Source of the DNA: Desulfobacteraceae bacterium
GTDB lineage: Bacteria; Desulfobacterota; Desulfobacteria; Desulfobacterales; Desulfobacteraceae
Length of the DNA: 8,375 nucleotides
Assembly (NCBI GenBank): GCA_003354055.1
Contig: PIVQ01000288.1
Coordinates: 1-8,375 of the forward strand
Reading direction: 5' to 3'
Shown here: piece after piece, positions 4,911-8,375 of the stretch
Position numbering within the stretch: position 1 is the stretch's first letter
Layout of the letters: each line of letters opens with the position of its first letter
Notes under the pieces: generated by a model
Told to the model about the DNA's origin: nothing
Databases searched by the model: none
What the model saw: the letters and a program-made list of their open reading frames with translations, nothing else
Translations under genes and position numbers: made by a program

Positions 4911-5549
4911 ATGAAAACAATAGCAGTTGTGATCGCAGATGATCATCCACTAGTTCGAAAAGCAGTTAAAAATACATTCAGAAACAACAAGGAAATACAG
5001 TTTTTAGGAGAGGCTGATAACGGTATTGAACTGTTGGGGCTCATGGAAAAAACAGTCCCGGATATTGCAATCGTAGATCTTGAGATGCCGGAGATGGACG
5101 GTTATGATACTATTTTTGAACTGCATACCTTATATCCGGAAATTAAAATCATTGCCTTCAGCGGATTTTTAAATACAGCTAATCAACAGCGTGCCATTGA
5201 AATGGGTGCCTGTGCATCCATTAGTAAAACCGAAACAAGCGGGGATTTTATTAAAGCGCTTGAAGCGGTTATCCAAGGAAAAAATTATCATACAGATGTA
5301 TCTTGCTCCTACTATGTTGATCCCCCTGAAGATAAAAAAGAAGGGGTGTTAACCCTTCGCGAAAAGCAGATATTGAGTTTGATTGCACAGGGGAAAACCA
5401 GTAAACAGATCGGTGAAGTGTATAATATTTCACAGTGGACTGTGGATAAACACCGCTCAAATATCCGGGCCAAATTAGGGCATAAAAGTCTGGCCGAAAC
5501 AGTTCGCTATGCCATCGAAAGAGGATATATCGATACAAGGAGAGATTAA
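4911..5549 (+). CDS. NarL/FixJ-type (LuxR-family HTH) response regulator
   Basis: This is a two-component transcription factor of 212 residues, the normal length. The receiver domain (about 4-122) has the acidic pair Asp10-Asp11, phosphoacceptor Asp56 in VDLEMPEMDG, Ser84 in the switch position and Lys106 in SKTE. The LuxR-type helix-turn-helix (about 147-205) reads LTLREKQILSLIAQGKTSKQI and then TVDKHRSNIRAKLG. The ATG at 4911 fits homologues, which start a few residues before the first strand; GGGG at 4904-4907 is a closely spaced ribosome-binding site. A TTG nine bases earlier is in frame but lacks a site of its own. No histidine kinase gene is in the window, so the partner is unknown. Base composition is visibly more AT-rich than the operon at the right end. 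The CheY-like gene overlaps or abuts its end. Confidence 0.92.
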   Translation: MKTIAVVIADDHPLVRKAVKNTFRNNKEIQFLGEADNGIELLGLMEKTVPDIAIVDLEMPEMDGYDTIFELHTLYPEIKIIAFSGFLNTANQQRAIEMGACASISKTETSGDFIKALEAVIQGKNYHTDVSCSYYVDPPEDKKEGVLTLREKQILSLIAQGKTSKQIGEVYNISQWTVDKHRSNIRAKLGHKSLAETVRYAIERGYIDTRRD

Positions 5550-5940
5550 TTCCATTGTTTTGAATTGCCTAAAACCCCAAAAGATACTGGTCATCGATGA
5601 TGAGGCTGCTATTTTAAGGCTTTTGTTAGAGATACTGACAAGACAGGGGCATGAGGTCGATACAGCCCAAGGCGGGAAAGAGGGGATTCAAAAAGTTCAA
5701 TCCAATCCATACGATATTATCATCACGGATATAAAAATGCCCGGTGTCTCAGGTATTGACGTTTTAAAAGAGGCAAAGAGGATAAAAGGCCGTGTCTTAC
5801 CCGTAATAGCTATCTCCGGAACGCCCTGGTTGCTGGATAAAGGATTGTTTGATGCCGTTCTAACCAAACCATTCAGCCGGGATAAATTGTTTGAATTGAT
5901 CAAAAATGTAACAGTGTCTTTTCCGGATGACACGTCTTGA
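5509..5940 (+). CDS. CheY-like single-domain response regulator
   Basis: This is a stand-alone receiver of up to 143 residues with no output domain, so it should act by phosphotransfer or protein binding. Counting from the first ATG (5509), the acidic cluster is Asp30-Asp31-Glu32 (ILVIDDE), the phosphoacceptor is Asp74 (ITDIKMPG), Ser103 is the switch residue and Lys120-Pro121 closes the active site. The start is uncertain. ATG 5509 overlaps the upstream gene by 41 bases and has no ribosome-binding site. A good AAGGAG at 5537-5542 instead precedes an ATT (5554, 11 bases on) and a TTG (5560, 17 bases on), either of which would give the usual short N-terminus. Cotranscription with the NarL-type gene is near certain, and the pair may answer to a shared, distant kinase. 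Confidence 0.85.
   Translation: MPSKEDISIQGEINSIVLNCLKPQKILVIDDEAAILRLLLEILTRQGHEVDTAQGGKEGIQKVQSNPYDIIITDIKMPGVSGIDVLKEAKRIKGRVLPVIAISGTPWLLDKGLFDAVLTKPFSRDKLFELIKNVTVSFPDDTS
5537..5542 (+). promoter_or_regulatory. Shine-Dalgarno site that brings the CheY-like start into question
   Basis: AAGGAG sits inside the last codons of the NarL-type gene and points to a start downstream of 5542, not to the ATG at 5509. The nearest in-frame candidates are ATT at 5554 and TTG at 5560. Confidence 0.5.
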
Positions 5941-6014
5941 TTCATCCCGAATTCAATATTTCGTTTTTTCTTTTAACGGTCTGGGCGTTGATACGAAAAA
6001 TAACGTACAGGAGA

Positions 6015-7706
6015 TTAATCCAACAGCCAGGATTCGTGGTTGTACAGGGAGAGCAGTACAGGGAAGAGCAGGGTGTTTATCTCTTTTCTGTCGGTAGTAA
6101 GCATGCCTTTGCCGAATACCAGCTGGCGCTGGAATACCTCCGGGGTCAGGAAGCGGGTGGGGACCCTGATGTCCAGGGTTGAGATCCGTTTTTGCAGTTT
6201 GGTTCGGCTCAGGTTCGGATGGACCGCCAGATACCAGCCCCAGTCTCCGAAAGAGGGGACATTCTCGTGATAGGGGATTATTGAGAAACCGGCGGATTCA
6301 AGGGTCCGGCCGATGCATAAATAGCTTTCCTTTGCCAGGTAGGGAGAGGTAGACTGGACTGCCATGATCCCTTTGGCTGAAAGATGCCGTCTGATCTTTA
6401 TATAAAATTCTCTTGAGTAAAGTTTGGTCAATTCCGGTGTGGACGGATCAGGCATGTCCACGATAATCACATCCCAGAATCCCTTTACGCCACCTAAAAA
6501 CTTGTCTGCATCTACATTCATGACCCTGACTTCGGCCAGGTGGCTGGGTTCCGTACTTTGATTTGGGCGCCGGGTACCGCGACCCGGCTGATAGATCTGG
6601 CGGGCCGGACCCTGTGAAACACCTAAGGCAGTCAGGGTGGAGACCCGGGCATCTGAAAAGGCCTGATTGTTCATCCGGGTCAGCAGAGGATGGGTGGCGG
6701 AAAGTTCAGTCATGGCCGGGTCCAGATCCACCAGGGTGATCTGCCTCACATCCGGATATTTGAGGACCTCCCGCAGAGCAGCCCCGTCACCCCCTCCCAG
6801 GATCAATACCCGGTTCCTGGCCGGGGCCAGTTCCATAGCCGGGTGGACCAGGGATTCATGGTAACGGTCTTCATCTGTGCTGCACAATTGGAGGTTGCCG
6901 TTCAAAAAGAGGCGGGTTTCATCCAATGGTTCGTAATGGGTGATGACAATGTGCTGGTATTGGCTGGCTTTGGAATAGACGATAGGATCTTCGTACAGGG
7001 GTTGTTCATTTTTGATCTGCCAGTCCCGGTTGTTCAGGTATCCGTAGACCACGGCACAGAAGGTGGTCGTCATGATCAGCCCTAAAATCAGGCTTTTCGG
7101 GATCAGGCATTTCCGGGTAAAATAGACAAAGGTGACCAGCGCCAGGAAAAAGTTCATCCCGGCTGTGAGAAAGGCGGCCTCTGTAATAGGAAAGAACCTC
7201 AGCAGGATAAACACATAGATGAGAGCCCCTGCCAGGCTGCCGATATAGTCGGCAGAGAGGATATTGCCCAGGTTGGTGGATAACTCCTTGGAAAAATCAT
7301 TGTTGATTCTGATGATCACCGGAATTTCAAGACCGATGAGGATGCCGATGAGGGATACAAAAAAGTAGAGCACCAGGCCGTAATGGGTTGTATATCCGTA
7401 TGACAGATAGGTCAGGGTGGGGGAAAATCCCCCTGCCAGAGCCAGGGCTATCTCAATGATGATAAAGGCGTATATCAGACCTTTTTTGGGAATCCGGGAC
7501 TGAATCAGGCTGCCGAATCCCATCCAGAACATCATCAGCCCAATCACCATGGCCCATTGCTCAAAGGCATTGCCCAGGATCATGGAGGCCAGGCTGGCCT
7601 GGATGTACTCAAGGATGATGCCGCAGGCCCCGGATGCGAACATACAGGCGCAGAGCAGGGCCGAGGCAAAGTTAAACGCCCCAAGGGGTCGTGATGACGG
7701 GTTCAT
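6015..7706 (-). CDS. Membrane-bound spermidine-synthase-like (polyamine aminopropyltransferase family) protein
   Basis: The protein has 563 residues: an N-terminal half with about seven membrane helices (roughly 13-33, 50-70, 77-97, 110-131, 150-171, 177-197, 206-223) and a cytoplasmic spermidine-synthase fold from about 240. Signature elements are YQH (250-252), YHESLVHPA (282-290), the nucleotide-binding LILGGGDGAALRE (301-313), acidic VDLD (326-329) and VDMPDP (416-421), which holds the catalytic-loop aspartates. Soluble family members transfer an aminopropyl group from decarboxylated S-adenosylmethionine to putrescine; the substrate of these membrane forms is not established. Between DARV (352-355) and VRVMNVDA, where the family normally runs straight through, there are about 39 extra Gly/Pro/Arg-rich residues. 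The ATG is six bases after the DUF350 stop and has no clear ribosome-binding site, implying translational coupling. Confidence 0.85.
   Translation of the reverse strand: MNPSSRPLGAFNFASALLCACMFASGACGIILEYIQASLASMILGNAFEQWAMVIGLMMFWMGFGSLIQSRIPKKGLIYAFIIIEIALALAGGFSPTLTYLSYGYTTHYGLVLYFFVSLIGILIGLEIPVIIRINNDFSKELSTNLGNILSADYIGSLAGALIYVFILLRFFPITEAAFLTAGMNFFLALVTFVYFTRKCLIPKSLILGLIMTTTFCAVVYGYLNNRDWQIKNEQPLYEDPIVYSKASQYQHIVITHYEPLDETRLFLNGNLQLCSTDEDRYHESLVHPAMELAPARNRVLILGGGDGAALREVLKYPDVRQITLVDLDPAMTELSATHPLLTRMNNQAFSDARVSTLTALGVSQGPARQIYQPGRGTRRPNQSTEPSHLAEVRVMNVDADKFLGGVKGFWDVIIVDMPDPSTPELTKLYSREFYIKIRRHLSAKGIMAVQSTSPYLAKESYLCIGRTLESAGFSIIPYHENVPSFGDWGWYLAVHPNLSRTKLQKRISTLDIRVPTRFLTPEVFQRQLVFGKGMLTTDRKEINTLLFPVLLSLYNHESWLLD
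6523..6638. repeat. Inverted-repeat-bounded in-frame insert within the aminopropyltransferase gene
   Basis: ACCCTGAC (6523-6530) and GTCAGGGT (6631-6638) are perfect 8-bp inverted repeats that coincide with the edges of the extra segment encoding about residues 356-394. Inside, GCCGGGT (6569-6575) and ACCCGGC (6582-6588) form a 7-bp hairpin. The layout suggests a small palindromic element inserted without breaking the frame, though a natural loop expansion is possible. Confidence 0.4.
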
Positions 7707-7712
7707 TAAGAT

Positions 7713-8375
7713 CTATATGGCATAGGCAATGATGATGGCCACAGCAGTTATGGCACTTTCCACTACCACCAGGGCTGCCACATTCTGGTCCTCTTTGATT
7801 TCTGTGGCCAGGTTGGTGGTGGGCAGCAGTACCCGGTCCATAACACTTCTGAATACCAGCAGCAATACCATGCCGAATACCGTGTAAATTGCGAAACCGG
7901 CTATATCCGTTCCCCATCCGGTAAAGGGACCGGACAGACTGGACATGAGGATGATGCCAAGGGCAATGAGAATCCCCCCAAGACCTATCCCTGCGGCCAG
8001 GTTATTCTTTTTGATCTCCTCTCTCACGTTAAAGGGGGTGATCAGTTCGTAGACAAATCCAAAGATCAGCAGAACCACCTGACCTAAGACAAAGAAAAGA
8101 ATGGCCGAGGCCAGGGACTGGAGAAAGGTGCCGCCGCCGCCTGACAGGCTGCCGTTGAGGATAAAACCCGTGGCAATGTACATACTGGCTTCCACCATGC
8201 CCAGAGCGGTGTTACCGGTAACGGTTCTGCCGTCGGGCAGAGTAAATTCCTTGATACATTCCGCATCATTGTCCATATGGCCCATCATGATCAAATCATT
8301 GATAAACCTGGAGGAAAAGAGAAAGCCGACAATGATAAGACCGTCCACCGCAAGCAGGATCAGATCGAGCCAGAA
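7713..8375 (-). CDS. DUF350 family membrane protein (5' end outside the window)
   Basis: The frame is open from the window edge to a TAG at 7713-7715, giving 220 residues that begin FWLDLILLAVDGL; the true start lies beyond 8375. The GTG at 8348 is in frame but falls inside the first hydrophobic helix, so it is not taken as the start. The protein is mostly hydrophobic helices. Three Asn-x-Ala-type repeats begin helices: NTALGMVEASMYIATG (55-70), NNLAAGIGLGGILIALG (124-140) and QNVAALVVVESAITAV (197-212), in the manner of duplicated DUF350 units. A polar loop lies at about 31-54. The molecular function is unknown. DUF350 proteins often neighbour spermidine-synthase-like and glutathionylspermidine-synthase-like genes, as here, with only six bases between stop and next ATG. 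Confidence 0.85.
   Translation of the reverse strand, partial: FWLDLILLAVDGLIIVGFLFSSRFINDLIMMGHMDNDAECIKEFTLPDGRTVTGNTALGMVEASMYIATGFILNGSLSGGGGTFLQSLASAILFFVLGQVVLLIFGFVYELITPFNVREEIKKNNLAAGIGLGGILIALGIILMSSLSGPFTGWGTDIAGFAIYTVFGMVLLLVFRSVMDRVLLPTTNLATEIKEDQNVAALVVVESAITAVAIIIAYAI

Noticed and set aside
5959..5998. Inverted repeat TTTCGT/ACGAAA with an inner AACG/CGTT between the CheY-like gene and the aminopropyltransferase, possible terminator
   Set aside because: The arms are short, the internal loops are large and no continuous stem forms. A terminator is expected between these convergent genes, but this structure does not support one clearly.
6690..7085. Open frame of 131 codons on the plus strand opposite the aminopropyltransferase gene
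   Set aside because: It lies entirely antisense to a well-supported gene, has no recognisable domain, and its composition is explained by the opposite strand.

Overview
The window looks like chromosomal DNA of a deltaproteobacterium, probably a Desulfobacterales-type sulfate reducer. This is inferred from protein style (7TMR-DISM diguanylate cyclase, ECHDC3-like crotonase, a DUF350 plus membrane-bound spermidine-synthase-like pair), mid-range GC and mixed ATG/GTG/TTG starts. It is not proven, and no rRNA or tRNA gene, phage gene, transposase or CRISPR array is visible.

Layout. Positions 1-162 hold the C-terminal end of an unrecognised plus-strand protein. Positions 255-2000 encode a membrane diguanylate cyclase (signal peptide, 7TMR-DISMED2, seven-helix module, coiled coil, GGDEF) whose frame is interrupted once, by a UGA at 1533-1535 inside the LTGL..RRYF motif. 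The same frame then continues through an intact GGDEF domain. A small 4-oxalocrotonate tautomerase homologue follows (2046-2255). Convergent to these, on the minus strand, are an enoyl-CoA hydratase/isomerase-family protein lacking both classical catalytic glutamates (2372-3151) and an exported or membrane-anchored DUF192 protein (3260-3784). Positions 3785-4125 carry no gene but hold three repeat structures: an 11-bp G-rich triplet, a roughly 164-bp imperfect inverted repeat, and a 15-bp direct repeat. A GNAT acetyltransferase (4126-4629, minus) follows. A promoter region with a perfect 21-bp palindrome separates it from two plus-strand response regulators, a NarL/FixJ type (4911-5549) and a CheY-like single receiver (5509 or 5560 to 5940). 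The right end is a minus-strand operon: a DUF350 membrane protein cut by the window edge (7713-8375) and a 7-TM spermidine-synthase-like protein (6015-7706).

How the genes relate. The region reads as several small independent units rather than one pathway. The diguanylate cyclase and the response regulators are signalling genes whose partners are not visible. The DUF350/aminopropyltransferase pair belongs to a recurrent membrane/polyamine-type gene neighbourhood.

The strongest lead is the UGA codon. It is followed at SECIS-compatible spacing by a possible stem-loop, so the cyclase could be a selenoprotein or a UGA-readthrough protein; a simple nonsense mutation is the competing explanation. 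Second leads are the large palindromic repeat at 3914-4077 and a roughly 39-residue in-frame insert in the aminopropyltransferase whose DNA is bounded by an 8-bp inverted repeat.
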